Below the pieces are notes generated by a model, which saw only the letters and a program-made list of their open reading frames with translations, did not search any database and was not told where the DNA came from. The position numbers and the translations under genes were made by a program. DNA of 64,000 nucleotides from Desulfobaculum sp044987625 (GTDB lineage Bacteria; Desulfobacterota; Desulfovibrionia; Desulfovibrionales; Desulfovibrionaceae), in the NCBI RefSeq assembly GCF_044987625.1, contig NZ_JBJDSB010000001.1:992001-1056000 (forward strand). Reading direction: 5' to 3'. Position 1 is the stretch's first letter, and every line of letters starts with the position of its first letter. Below are positions 34,256 to 44,620 of the stretch, piece by piece.

Positions 34256-34272
34256 TCCACACGTTTTCCACA

Positions 34273-34302
34273 GCGCCATCCGCAGTTTGCGGCGGATGGC
34301 GC
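34273..34302 (+). terminator. Hairpin after the SMR gene
   Basis: GCGCCATCCGC pairs perfectly with GCGGATGGCGC (11 bases) around an 8-base loop, following a TTTTCCACAG motif. There is no T run. Confidence 0.5.
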
Positions 34303-34392
34303 GCCCTCCCCTTGCACTGCGCGCCCGTTTCCGTCCATAATTCACCATCCCCAGACCGTTCACCCACGCCCGCCACCACACACGGAGGCACC

Positions 34393-34800
34393 ATGAACGT
34401 CAAAACCCTCATCATCGCCCTCGTCGTCCTCATCATCGCCTGGGACGGCCTCGTCCTGCTCTTCGGCATCAAACAGACCCCGCCGTGGGCCCTCAAGTCC
34501 GCCCTGCGCGGCCCCAATCCGCCCATGCTCATCGACGTCAGGACGCCGCAGGAATTCCGCGCCTTTCACATCCCCGGCGCCATCAACGTCCCCGCACCCG
34601 CCCTGCCGCCACAGCCCATCCTCGACCAAATGCGCACACGCCACACCGTCATCATCTGCATGACCGGCCACCGCTCACCCATCATGGCATGGCGGCTGAA
34701 ACGCCACGGCGCACCCAACGCCTCCAACCTCACATGGGGCATGGCCGGGTGGCTCCTCAGTGGCGGCAAAACTGCCAGCGGCAAAGGGGCGAAGAAATAA
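34393..34800 (+). CDS. Membrane-anchored rhodanese-domain protein
   Basis: 135 residues: an N-terminal TM helix (about 5-25) and a single rhodanese domain with LIDVRTPQEFRAFHIPGAINVP and the active-site loop CMTGHRS containing the nucleophilic cysteine. A sulfurtransferase at the membrane fits a sulfur-metabolising organism; orientation is not certain. ATG at 34393 has GGAGG upstream. Copy C of the MITE-like element begins five bases after the stop. Confidence 0.9.
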   Translation: MNVKTLIIALVVLIIAWDGLVLLFGIKQTPPWALKSALRGPNPPMLIDVRTPQEFRAFHIPGAINVPAPALPPQPILDQMRTRHTVIICMTGHRSPIMAWRLKRHGAPNASNLTWGMAGWLLSGGKTASGKGAKK

Positions 34801-34805
34801 AGAGT

Positions 34806-35091
34806 GCCTCCGGCGGCTCAAGGGTGTGACACCCTTGAGAATCCCCAGGATTTTCGGGGCGGAAGCCGCCCCGAAAATAGGGGTGGGCGGGTTCTTCTGC
34901 CTTTTGCCTTTTCTCTTTCACCCCTCCAAACAGGGATTCTCACCGCCCTTCACATGACGCCAACGCCCCCAAAAACCTCTCCCATCTACCCGGACGAGAG
35001 CCGTCAGGGGTGACGACCGTGCCATATAAGGCCACCCGGTCTGTGCGCACATGGGATTGTTAAGGGCCCACGGCCCTTAACCCTGCGGAGC
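34806..35091. repeat. MITE-like element, copy C (286 bp)
   Basis: Same length as copy B and nearly the same sequence. Left end GCCTCCGGCGGCTCAAGGG, right end CCCTTAACCCTGCGGAGC; hairpins TCAAGGGTGTGACACCCTTGA, ATTTTCGGGGCGG..CCGCCCCGAAAAT and TTAAGGGCC..GGCCCTTAA. Confidence 0.85.
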
Positions 35092-35132
35092 AAAACAACC
35101 TCCGCAGCGCCTCCCCCCCCATGGCACGCCGT

Positions 35133-35159
35133 AAAAAAGCCCCGGCGGGTGCCGGGGCT
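35133..35159 (-). terminator. Intrinsic terminator of the 81-residue protein gene
   Basis: On the minus strand AGCCCCGGC pairs with GCCGGGGCT around ACCC and is followed by six T. Confidence 0.88.
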
Positions 35160-35220
35160 GAGGAGGTGAGTTGGTGCTTATGTCCTGCCGCGCGCATTCT
35201 CGCGCGACTGGGTGGTGGTC

Positions 35221-35466
35221 TTAGAAGTCGTACCAGGGCCATGCTTCTTCGAACTTTCGTTCCTGAAGGGTCATGGCATCCTTTCCGTACTTGCGGCGCT
35301 TGGAGGTCTGCACGCGGGTGTTGCCGAACTTGCCTTGCAGGCGGCGGGCTTCTTCGTCTTCGCCGTCGAAGCCGAGACGCTTGATGTGGGGCGCTTCTTC
35401 GTAGTGCCACTGAAGCAGTCTCTTGCCGATACGCTGCCTGTTCGCCATTCTTTCTCTATCGATCAT
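35221..35466 (-). CDS. Small basic hypothetical protein
   Basis: 81 residues from ATG 35466 with GGGAGGAACC upstream. It is rich in Arg/Lys and charged residues, with ANRQRIGKRLLQWHYEEAPH and TLQERKFEEAWPWYDF at the ends; no TM, signal or motif that I recognise. A clear ribosome site and a terminator bracket it, so it is a real gene of unknown function, possibly nucleic-acid or ribosome associated by charge alone. Confidence 0.75.
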   Translation of the reverse strand: MIDRERMANRQRIGKRLLQWHYEEAPHIKRLGFDGEDEEARRLQGKFGNTRVQTSKRRKYGKDAMTLQERKFEEAWPWYDF

Positions 35467-35738
35467 GGTTCCTCCCTTACACGTTTCCAGTTGAAACACT
35501 TGGAACCTTAGCCGCAGTTCCACGGTAGGGCCGGACGCGTCTGCTGTCTACGGCCGATACCGGCGCTTTTCCGGCGATTTATCGTATGGCGTGCAACGGC
35601 GCGGCGCGAATGCGAGAGTTCTCTTCCGCTGTCGATTTTTATGCGAAAAGATGCGCTGTATAGCGGTGGAATATTGGATGTTTCGGCGGTAGCTTAAGGA
35701 GTTGTCAGCCTCAACGAGACGCCTCGACATCACACGTG

Positions 35739-35776
35739 AAACAGCCGGAATCCGCTTGCGGGTCCCGGCTGCTTTC
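35739..35776 (-). terminator. Terminator of the transporter/Usp operon
   Basis: On the minus strand AGCAGCCGG and CCGGCTGTTT enclose an inner CCGC..GCGG hairpin. The T run is short. Confidence 0.6.
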
Positions 35777-35796
35777 TTGTGGTGTGGTGGGATGGC

Positions 35797-36090
35797 TTAA
35801 AAGCCGCGGGCGCTCTGCACGCGCGACTCGCGGTAGCTGAGATGATCGTTGCGCCGCCACGTGGCGTAGACAGACGCGGTGGCGACATAGAGACCGAGCA
35901 CAACCGCCAGCCCGGGGTTGCTCCAGAGAATGTCGGCCTGCCATGCTCCAGATGGCAGCACGGCGGTCTGCAGAAAAATCCCCGGCCAGTCCCGTCCTTG
36001 GCCCATGAGTTGATAGATGATGACCGGCATGGAGCCAACGTAGCAGATTGCGAAAAACGACCACCAGAAATGCCGCATCCAGTTCCGCAT
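35797..36090 (-). CDS. Small membrane protein of the transporter operon
   Basis: 97 residues with two TM segments (about 7-28 and 56-75) and a charged C-terminal tail. GGGAGGAAGAAC precedes ATG 36090. Not recognised. It is the last gene of a minus-strand operon that starts with the YeiH-like transporter. Confidence 0.78.
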   Translation of the reverse strand: MRNWMRHFWWSFFAICYVGSMPVIIYQLMGQGRDWPGIFLQTAVLPSGAWQADILWSNPGLAVVLGLYVATASVYATWRRNDHLSYRESRVQSARGF

Positions 36091-36155
36091 GTTCTTCCTC
36101 CCTTGGCCTGACCGCTGCCCTGCTAACGCGGGAACGCACCGCCTGCGCGGCGCGG

Positions 36156-36776
36156 CTACAGCGTGACGTAGGCCCAATAGCCGACCCCAAGGGCGACGAT
36201 GAGTACCATCTCCATAAGGGTCAGCTTAATCATAAACAGACTGATGCGCCGCTGTGGCGGGGACATCCTGAGCCAGCACCGGCGCATAAAAAAGCGCCAA
36301 AAGATACCCGCTGGTCCCCGCGCGACGCACACGCGCAGATACTCGCGCAGACTGCGCAGCCAGTAGAATGCCCACTCCTCGGCCTGCGAGCCGGACAGCG
36401 CGATGTCCGCATCGCCGGTGAAGGCGTAATTGAACAGGGTGTTGCACTCGCCGGATTGCGGGCGGGCCATGATGGCCACGCCAAGCGGCGCGATGTGCGC
36501 GGCCCAGCCGGTTTCGTCCACGTGCATGTCGATATCCGCCACGAAGGAGATGTCGAGCAAATGGTCGTAAATGTGCATGGAGCCTTTCTCATCGTAGGAC
36601 AGCTCCCAGTGCGGGTTAAGGCGCGCCAGCGTGGCGGGCGTCAGGTCCTCCCAAAACGCCCTGTTCCACGGCAGATTCACCTCCGTCCACCCCGCGCGGG
36701 GCTGCATAAGCAGGCCCATGAGGTCCTTAAAATGTCGGCCGGACGTCTCTATCATCGTTTCAGAGTACACGCTCAT
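36156..36776 (-). CDS. Unknown protein with a C-terminal membrane segment
   Basis: 206 residues. A soluble N-terminal ~165 residues (with HVDETGWAAHIAPLG and a WEL-type acidic surface) precede one TM helix at about 184-203 (IKLTLMEMVLIVALGVGYWA). ATG at 36776 overlaps the Usp stop by four bases, so translation is coupled. No family recognised. Confidence 0.78.
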   Translation of the reverse strand: MSVYSETMIETSGRHFKDLMGLLMQPRAGWTEVNLPWNRAFWEDLTPATLARLNPHWELSYDEKGSMHIYDHLLDISFVADIDMHVDETGWAAHIAPLGVAIMARPQSGECNTLFNYAFTGDADIALSGSQAEEWAFYWLRSLREYLRVCVARGPAGIFWRFFMRRCWLRMSPPQRRISLFMIKLTLMEMVLIVALGVGYWAYVTL

Positions 36777-37219
36777 GGAGCCACCAGCAACGGACAGGCA
36801 AGCCGAGGGTGCAGCTTTTTGCCCTTGAGGCGTGCCTTGAAGCCGGGCGCTCGGGTCTTCTGCCGCGCGCCAACCACGATAAGGTCGGCCCCGGCTTCGG
36901 CGGCGGCGTCCACAAGGGCGTCCTCCAACTCCCCTACCTTGCGCACAAAGTGCGGGGACAGGTCGGGATGCTCTTCCTGAATGCGTTCCCACACGGCGGC
37001 GACCTCGCGCTGAATTTCGCCTTCGACGTAGTTGGCAAAATGGTTGCGCGTGGCTGAGGAATTGAGCCAATCGTCCCCTGTCATGACGTTCCAGTCGATG
37101 TTGACGATGGAGAGCACGGTCAGCGCCGCACCGCACTCCCGAGCGAGGGACGCGGCCATACTCTCGGCCTGACGCGCGCCGGGCGAGCCGTGGCTGGCCA
37201 CGAGGATATTCCTGAACAT
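36773..37219 (-). CDS. Universal stress protein-like (UspA family), copy 4
   Basis: 148 residues. It starts MFRNILVASHGSPGARQAESM, a typical Usp opening, and contains ADLIVVGARQKTRAPGF where most members have GxHGRxG. The ATP-binding glycine motif is therefore altered, and this member may not bind ATP in the usual way. Encoded within the transporter operon, unlike the three-gene cluster at 10.6-12.0 kb. Confidence 0.85.
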   Translation of the reverse strand: MFRNILVASHGSPGARQAESMAASLARECGAALTVLSIVNIDWNVMTGDDWLNSSATRNHFANYVEGEIQREVAAVWERIQEEHPDLSPHFVRKVGELEDALVDAAAEAGADLIVVGARQKTRAPGFKARLKGKKLHPRLACPLLVAP

Positions 37220-37361
37220 CGTCGTTTCATGCCTCCGGGGTTGGGGTGATTGCCCCCGGCCCGCACGGGCCGTGTGCGGGCCGGGGAGACGGAATGAGGG
37301 AGGTGCATCCGGCCCGCCCTATGCAGGCCGAAAGTCTCCGCCAGCCGTCCTCATGGGACAG

Positions 37362-37532
37362 CTAAGCCATCCATTTGGTAAACAGCAGCACGAAGAAGAC
37401 GACAACCAGCACAAAGCCAAGGGCCGTGAGGTCCTCGTTACGCTCGGACTCGAACACGGACAGGGCGCGCTCTTCGTTCTGGGACTGATCGTCCTGCTGC
37501 ACGTCGCAGTTTTCTGTACGAATCTCGCTCAT
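37362..37532 (-). CDS. 56-residue single-TM protein
   Basis: Short gene with an excellent GTAGGAGG ribosome site before ATG 37532. Residues 1-34 are acidic and polar (MSEIRTENCDVQQDDQSQNE), residues 36-52 form one TM helix (TALGFVLVVVFFVLLF), and the end is TKWMA. It lies 9 bases after the transporter stop, so it is co-transcribed and may be an accessory subunit of the transporter. Confidence 0.8.
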   Translation of the reverse strand: MSEIRTENCDVQQDDQSQNEERALSVFESERNEDLTALGFVLVVVFFVLLFTKWMA

Positions 37533-37541
37533 ATTTGCCTC

Positions 37542-39182
37542 CTACTTGAGCACGACTTCCTTCACGAACAGGATGACCACAAGGAAGGACAGCGTGGCCT
37601 TGGTCACACCGGAGATAAGCCCGATGGCCAGCGGCCAGCCGCCCGCCTGCGTGATGGCCTTGCGCGTGATTTGCATCCCCAGGCCAATGAGGCCGTAGGC
37701 GAAGAACCACATCATGGCGTCGGTCAGGGCCACGATGGTCTTGGACTTCTTGTGCACCTGCTTAACGGCGTGCTTCACGGCCGAGACGAGGGGCGCGGCA
37801 ATGGTCAACTCGCCGCCCTTCACGCGGGCGATGATGGATTCCAGAGCGGCCATACGCTTGCGGCCGGTGGCGTCGTACACGGCGTGGTTGTCCTTGTCGG
37901 CAAAGTCACCGGCAATCTGGCGCTGGTGGGCCAGGTCGGCCAATGCGGCGGCCTCATCCTCGTGCAAACCGGGAATGCCCTGCGCCACAGCGCCCTTGAT
38001 GACCGTGAGTTCTTCCGGCGTCACCTCGGTGCGCTGGTTGTAGGTGAAGTCGAGATACTTGCCCTTGTAGTGGCTGGGCGGGCTGAACAGGCCGATGGAG
38101 GACATGAAGAACAGCAGCAGGAAGCCGATGATGAACAGGGGGAACTTGTCGATGACAACTTCCTTAAAGGTGAGCCGCTGTCCGGACTGACGGCCGTACC
38201 AGCCAGCCAACACCAAAACGATGATGGGCAGGAACAGCACGCGGGTGATGTTGAAGATTTCGCCGACCTTGAGGGTCTTGATATCCACGGCGTTGTAGGC
38301 AAGGCAGGCCGCCGCAACCTGTGCGGAGTTCAGGATGCCTGTGCCGGCCCATGCGCCGAACTGCGTGGGCGACATGCCCACCAGCTTGCCGATGGTGGGA
38401 AAGGCAAACATGCACAGCACGCCAAAGCCAAGGATAGTACCGATGGTGTAAGCCATCTCGGAGCAGCGGGCGCGGACAACGGGGGCGCAGGCGACGGTGG
38501 CGGACACGCCGCACACGCCCATACCTGCGGAAAGCACGCCGCTCATGGACTTGGGCTGTCCGAACACGCGGCCCAGCCACAGCACCATAAACACGGTGCC
38601 CAAAACGAAGAAGCCGATCATCCAGATGGAGGTCATGCCCAGCTTTGCCAGCTCGGCAAAGGAGTAGCGGGCACCCAGCAGGATGACGCCCATCTTCAGG
38701 ACGAACCGGGCGGTCTTCACGCCGGACGCCGCAAAATTCGGGATACCCCATGTGTTGGTGATGACGATACCCACAAGGATGCCCAGGACCACGTAGTTGA
38801 GGTTGAGCACCTTATGGATTTTGAAGCCCAACACGGGCACAAGGTTGGTGGACATGATGGTGATGAGCGGCTCCGCAAACCAGCGGATGCCCATGGCCAG
38901 CAGCATGATGAACAGGATGCCGGGGATGGTGTTCACGACAAAGATGTCGAAGTTGCCGACAGGTTTGTCCTTTCGCATGTTCAGGATCAGTCCTGTGACC
39001 ACGCCGAGAAAACCGCCAATGTACCCAAGGTAGATCATGGTATCCATGGCCTTGTGCACATGCAGCGCCTTCAGCGTGTCCGTAATGGCCCCGGTCTGCA
39101 CCAGAGCCGCGTAGGCCAAGAGAATCACGCTGATGGCCCATACCGGTCCACTACCGGGACGCGCCAGTTCGCCATTTGCCAT
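37542..39182 (-). CDS. YeiH/UPF0324-family membrane transporter (putative sulfate exporter family)
   Basis: 546 residues, about 11-13 TM helices. The long form of the Cons_hypoth698/UPF0324 family, with GVILLGARYSFAELAKLG, AGMGVCGVSATVACAPVVRA and GTGILNSAQVAAA. A soluble insert of ~110 residues (about 370-480) separates the last helices. The substrate is not established for this form; the family is called putative sulfate exporter. GGGAGG precedes ATG 39182. First gene of a five-gene operon with a sigma54 promoter, divergent from a sensor kinase/sigma54 activator pair. Confidence 0.88.
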   Translation of the reverse strand: MANGELARPGSGPVWAISVILLAYAALVQTGAITDTLKALHVHKAMDTMIYLGYIGGFLGVVTGLILNMRKDKPVGNFDIFVVNTIPGILFIMLLAMGIRWFAEPLITIMSTNLVPVLGFKIHKVLNLNYVVLGILVGIVITNTWGIPNFAASGVKTARFVLKMGVILLGARYSFAELAKLGMTSIWMIGFFVLGTVFMVLWLGRVFGQPKSMSGVLSAGMGVCGVSATVACAPVVRARCSEMAYTIGTILGFGVLCMFAFPTIGKLVGMSPTQFGAWAGTGILNSAQVAAACLAYNAVDIKTLKVGEIFNITRVLFLPIIVLVLAGWYGRQSGQRLTFKEVVIDKFPLFIIGFLLLFFMSSIGLFSPPSHYKGKYLDFTYNQRTEVTPEELTVIKGAVAQGIPGLHEDEAAALADLAHQRQIAGDFADKDNHAVYDATGRKRMAALESIIARVKGGELTIAAPLVSAVKHAVKQVHKKSKTIVALTDAMMWFFAYGLIGLGMQITRKAITQAGGWPLAIGLISGVTKATLSFLVVILFVKEVVLK

Positions 39183-39235
39183 AGCTAACCTCCCGTATGG
39201 TTTGTGAAACCTCCTCTCTTCGTCTGCACGTTTAC

Positions 39236-39252
39236 AGCAATATATGTTCCAA
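39236..39252 (-). promoter_or_regulatory. Sigma54 (-24/-12) promoter of the transporter operon
   Basis: On the minus strand TTGGAACATATATTGCTG has GG and GC exactly ten bases apart (complements at 39249-39250 and 39237-39238) with consensus-like TGGaAC and TTGCT. It lies 54 bases upstream of the transporter ATG. Confidence 0.7.
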
Positions 39253-39326
39253 TATTCACAATCCGTATAATTGCTTTCGCAGTCGTCGCTTTCGCGAATC
39301 ATTTGCCTTTTATTCTGCAAACATGA

Positions 39327-39342
39327 GGCAACATGTGTTGCC
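39327..39342. promoter_or_regulatory. Inverted repeat, candidate activator (UAS) site
   Basis: GGCAACA and TGTTGCC separated by two bases form a perfect 7-bp inverted repeat in the divergent control region, centred about 85 bases upstream of the -24 element. That is a usual distance for a sigma54 activator site. Confidence 0.5.
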
Positions 39343-39424
39343 ACAAGAACGCACCCACCCCTTGCGTCAGCCGCAAAGGCCGTCTACTGTGCGCGTGAAC
39401 CATACACCCAAACACAACGCACCC

Positions 39425-41843
39425 ATGAAAGTCACCCGTCCAAAGAAGCTCCAGACAAAGTTCCTGCTCGGCCTCGCGGGCATCGCCCTTGGCGGTGGCC
39501 TGCTCTTTGCGTGTGGGCTGTACTTCCACCTGCGCACGCTTCTGGAGACGGAAGTCGCCAGCAAGGCGGACATGATGCTCAATCAGGTGGAGGCGGTGCG
39601 CACCTACGTCCGAAACACCCTGCGCCCCGCCATGTACCGCGCCCTGCCCGAGGACCAGTTCATCATTGAGGCCATGAGCACGTCGTACATCTCGCGCAAG
39701 GTCATGGACGGCATGGCCACCACGGGCGCGCTGAGTCCACACTACCGCCGCGTTGCCATCGGCGCGCGCAATCCCAACTACGAAGCCACCCCACGCGAGC
39801 GCCAGCTCGTTAAGTACTTTCAGGACCACCCGGGCAAGCGCACCTTCTCCGGGTTCGATACCATCGACGGCCAGCAGTTCTATATTACGGCCCGCCCGGT
39901 GAAATTCGTCTCCTCCTGCATGAACTGCCACGGCGAGCCGGGCCGCGCGCCCAAGGAGCTTATCCAGCGCTACGGCAACACGCGCGGCTTTGGGCACAGT
40001 GTAGACACCATCGGCGGCGTCACCGCCGTCACCCTGCCCGTGGGCAGCGCGCTGTCGCGCATCCGCGGGGCCACGCTGGGCTATATCTCCCTTGCCATCG
40101 CTGGGGCGCTGTTGTCCTTTGGCATCGTGAACATTTTGTTCAACCGCGTCGTGGTGCATAACCTGCGGCGGCTGACGGACGTCCTGACGGACCACTTCAC
40201 CGAGCAGGCGGATACCTCCGTCCTCACCCAGCTCGGCGACGGCGACGAGATTGAAGACGTACTCCACGGCGTGGAGGAACTGGCCTCGCACCTGTCACAG
40301 GCGCGGCGCGAACTGGAACACTACGCCGTAAACCTGCGCCAAATGGTGGACGACCGCACCGCCGACCTCTCGCGCGAGGCCATGGAACGCCGCACGGACG
40401 TGACGCTGTTCGTGAATATCCTAAATACCCTCAACGTCAGCCACACCCGCCGCGAACTGCTGGAAGCCGCCCTGCCGCGCATTGGCAAACGCTTTAACGC
40501 GCGCAAGGCCGCCTTTGTCTGTACGCTGGCCTCGCAAAACTACTACTCGTGGCCCAAGCCCGGCGTGCAGCCGCAAAAGCCGGACAACTGGAGCGAAGTG
40601 GTCGCCAGCGGTGAACCGCTGCTCACCTACGACAGCGCCTTTATCCCGGTGCGCTCCTCGGAGCACACCGTGGAGGGCTACCTGTGCCTGTACTTTGACG
40701 ACACCGCGGACACCGAGCCAGGACAAGTGCGCGACATCCTTGTGGCGCTGGGGCAGCAACTGGGCATTGCCATGGAAAACCTCAGCGCGCTGGACACCCT
40801 GCTCACGCAGAATGACCTGCTCGGCTCCATCTTCGAAGGCATCGCGGACCCGCTGCTGCTTATGGATGGCGCCTGCAACGTCATTATCGCCAACGAAGCC
40901 GCGCGCGCCCTTGGCGAATCCGCCATCAGCCCGCAGGCCTATGTTGACGCCGTGCCGCCGCTGTTCGGCCTATCGCGGGGCGAAGGGGACACCTGCCCGC
41001 TGCGCAGCGTTATCGCAGGCGGCCAGCCGCTCTCATTTGAACGCGAACTGCCGGGCGGGCGCTCCTTCCAGATTTCCATCTATCCCGTGCGCGGCGCGGA
41101 GGCGAGCGACAGCCGCGCCGTTGTCTACGCCCGTGAGAACACGGCGGAAAAGCAGATGCTGGCCCAGATGCAGCAGAGCGAAAAGCTCGTCACCGTAGGC
41201 AAGCTGGCCGCCGGACTGGCGCATGAAATCAACAATCCCCTCGGCGTCATCGCCTGCTACGCGGAGCTTCTGCGCTCCGGCGCGGAAAACGACGGCGACC
41301 GCGCGGACGTAGACGTCATTCTGCGCCACACCAAGCAGGCCCAGCACGTGCTTCAGGACCTGCTGAACTTTGCCCGCCCCCGCTCGGCTGGCAAAGGCCC
41401 CAGCGACCCCGGCGAGGTGCTGCGCATGCTCGGCGACGTCTTCACCGTTCAGGCCGAAGCGCGCCACGCCCGGCTGGTGATGGACGTTCCAGACGCCCTG
41501 CCCCCCGTGACCACGGACCCCATCTCGCTGGAGCAGGTGCTGTCCAACCTGCTCATCAACGCGCTGGACGTGGTCCCGCGCGACACGGGCGAAGTGCGCG
41601 TGCACGCCGAAGCCACGCCAGACGCCGTGCGCATTGTGGTGGCCGACAACGGCCCCGGCATCCCCAAGGACATGCAGAGCCAGATTTTCGATCCGTTCTT
41701 CACCACCAAGGATGTGGGCAAGGGCACGGGGCTTGGCCTCGCCGTGGTGTTCGGCCTGATGCGCGACATCGGCGGCACCATTACCGTCCACAGCGACGGC
41801 GGCGCCCGGTTCACCCTCACCTTCCCCATCGCGGAGACAGCCG

Positions 41844-41860
<17 letters not shown>
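39425..41860 (+). CDS. Sensor histidine kinase with a periplasmic c-type heme (Tll0287/DUF3365-like) domain
   Basis: 811 residues. TM1 about 12-35, periplasmic sensor about 36-216, TM2 about 217-239, then a HAMP-like linker, a GAF-like region (~320-450), a PAS domain (~460-575), HisKA with the phospho-histidine in GLAHEINNPLG, and an HATPase domain with NLLINALDV and DNGPGIP. The sensor contains VSSCMNCHGEPG (C165, C168, H169), one covalent heme c as in DUF3365 redox/gas sensors. ATG 39425 has no clear ribosome site, so the true start may lie a little upstream. Its end overlaps the response regulator by 17 bases. Confidence 0.9.
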
Positions 41861-43262
<1,402 letters not shown>

Positions 43263-43300
43263 GCGGACGCGAGTTTTCCACAGCCTCTCCAACCCAATTT

Positions 43301-43333
43301 GCCCTGTGGCTCTGCCATTTCGTGCCACAGGGC
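43301..43333 (+). terminator. Hairpin after the response regulator
   Basis: GCCCTGTGGC pairs perfectly with GCCACAGGGC around a 13-base loop, 38 bases after the stop and just after a TTTTCCACAG motif. The remaining ~600 bases to 43.92 kb show no convincing gene; open frames on both strands lack ribosome sites and protein-like composition. Confidence 0.5.
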
Positions 43334-43919
43334 CACGGCGGGCAGGCGACGCGCGAAGTTTTTCACGGCGATTTGGCGAACCAATATCTCTGGCACAAAC
43401 GGAATTTCATCCTCTTTGGGCCTTTTAAAGAGAGCGACACGGCCGAGGTGGCCGAAAGCGAGGGAACGGGGGTTTTCCACAGCCACAACCGCGCCCCATT
43501 GCGCCGCAGCGTGCTTTTCGGCTCCTTACCCGCCATCACGCGTCAGCACGCGACGATTCTCAACAGCATCACCCCGCCCCCATCGGCCCCGTCCAGCAAT
43601 CCCGCCACCCCACAGTGCAATGCGCCCCAAAGCGCCACGCGCTTCTTGTGGAGAACATCCCTGACCACCCTCTTGTCTCATCTACAGGTTCCATCATCCT
43701 CAACAGCACACGCATCACCACCAACACTCTGTATTGCAGAAGCATCCTGTGCAGGACTGCAACGCAGTACCGCACAGCACCCTATGCCCACCACAGCGGT
43801 TAGAGAACAACCAAACACCGCATCCCGCCTTTTTCCCCGCCCCGCAGGCGCCAGCAGCAGCGCCTTCATTGTTCACTTCATAAAACGCTACAATCAAAAC
43901 GATTGCGCAAGAAAAAATA

Positions 43920-43948
43920 TTGACAGACAATTTGCCCATTAGATATTT
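43920..43948 (+). promoter_or_regulatory. Possible sigma70 promoter of the Lrp-ald unit
   Basis: TTGACA with a 16-17-base spacer to GATATT/ATATTT in an AT-rich stretch, about 75 bases before the regulator ATG. Confidence 0.4.
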
Positions 43949-44023
43949 ACTGCCGTACAAATTGACGCTTACGAAAAATCCTGCTGTTTGGATTTTTTTC
44001 CGTGACACCTCGCCTAGCCCAGG

Positions 44024-44524
44024 ATGGACGCCGTGGACCAGCAACGAAAACTCGACTCAACCGACGCCAAGCTCGTCGCCGCCCTCACAGAAGATGGCCA
44101 GCAGTCCACAGGGAAGCTCGCCGAGCGCCTCGGCGTTACCGGCCCCACCATCCGCTCCCGCCTTAAGAATCTCATTTCCTCCGGCGTGGCACGCGTTGCC
44201 GCACTGGTCGACCCATTCCGCGTAAAAGGGCTGACTGTGGCCCTCGTCGGCCTCACCGTCGAAAGCCACAACACCCTTGACCAAAAAATGGAGCAGATTT
44301 CCAAGCTCGATAACGTCAACTGGGTCGCCGTCGTCACCGGACGATACGACCTGCTGGTGGAAATCGTCCTGACGGAAGGCATCGACGACCTCTACCGCTT
44401 CATCAACGAGGAGCTCTCGCAGATTGGCGCCGTTACTGGCACCGAGTCCTTCGTGGTCATGCAGGCACGGCGCAAATGGGTGCTGCTGCCAAAAGGCGCA
44501 CGAGACCTGCGACAGCTGCCCTAA
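44024..44524 (+). CDS. Lrp/AsnC-family transcriptional regulator
   Basis: 166 residues: N-terminal helix-turn-helix (LDSTDAKLVAALTEDGQQSTGKLAERLGVTGPTIRSRL region) and C-terminal RAM ligand-binding domain (about 70-150; VTGRYDLLVEIVL). It lies 96 bases upstream of alanine dehydrogenase in the same direction, the common arrangement for amino-acid-responsive control of ald. ATG 44024 is taken, though GTG at 44033 is also possible because AGG abuts the ATG. Confidence 0.92.
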   Translation: MDAVDQQRKLDSTDAKLVAALTEDGQQSTGKLAERLGVTGPTIRSRLKNLISSGVARVAALVDPFRVKGLTVALVGLTVESHNTLDQKMEQISKLDNVNWVAVVTGRYDLLVEIVLTEGIDDLYRFINEELSQIGAVTGTESFVVMQARRKWVLLPKGARDLRQLP

Positions 44525-44620
44525 GGCATTCCGGCGGCGTCGCGTATTGCGGAGCCGCCACCGACCTGTGGCTCCGCCCTTTCGGCGGTATCACCAACGC
44601 CAAACAGCAAGGAAGGCCCA

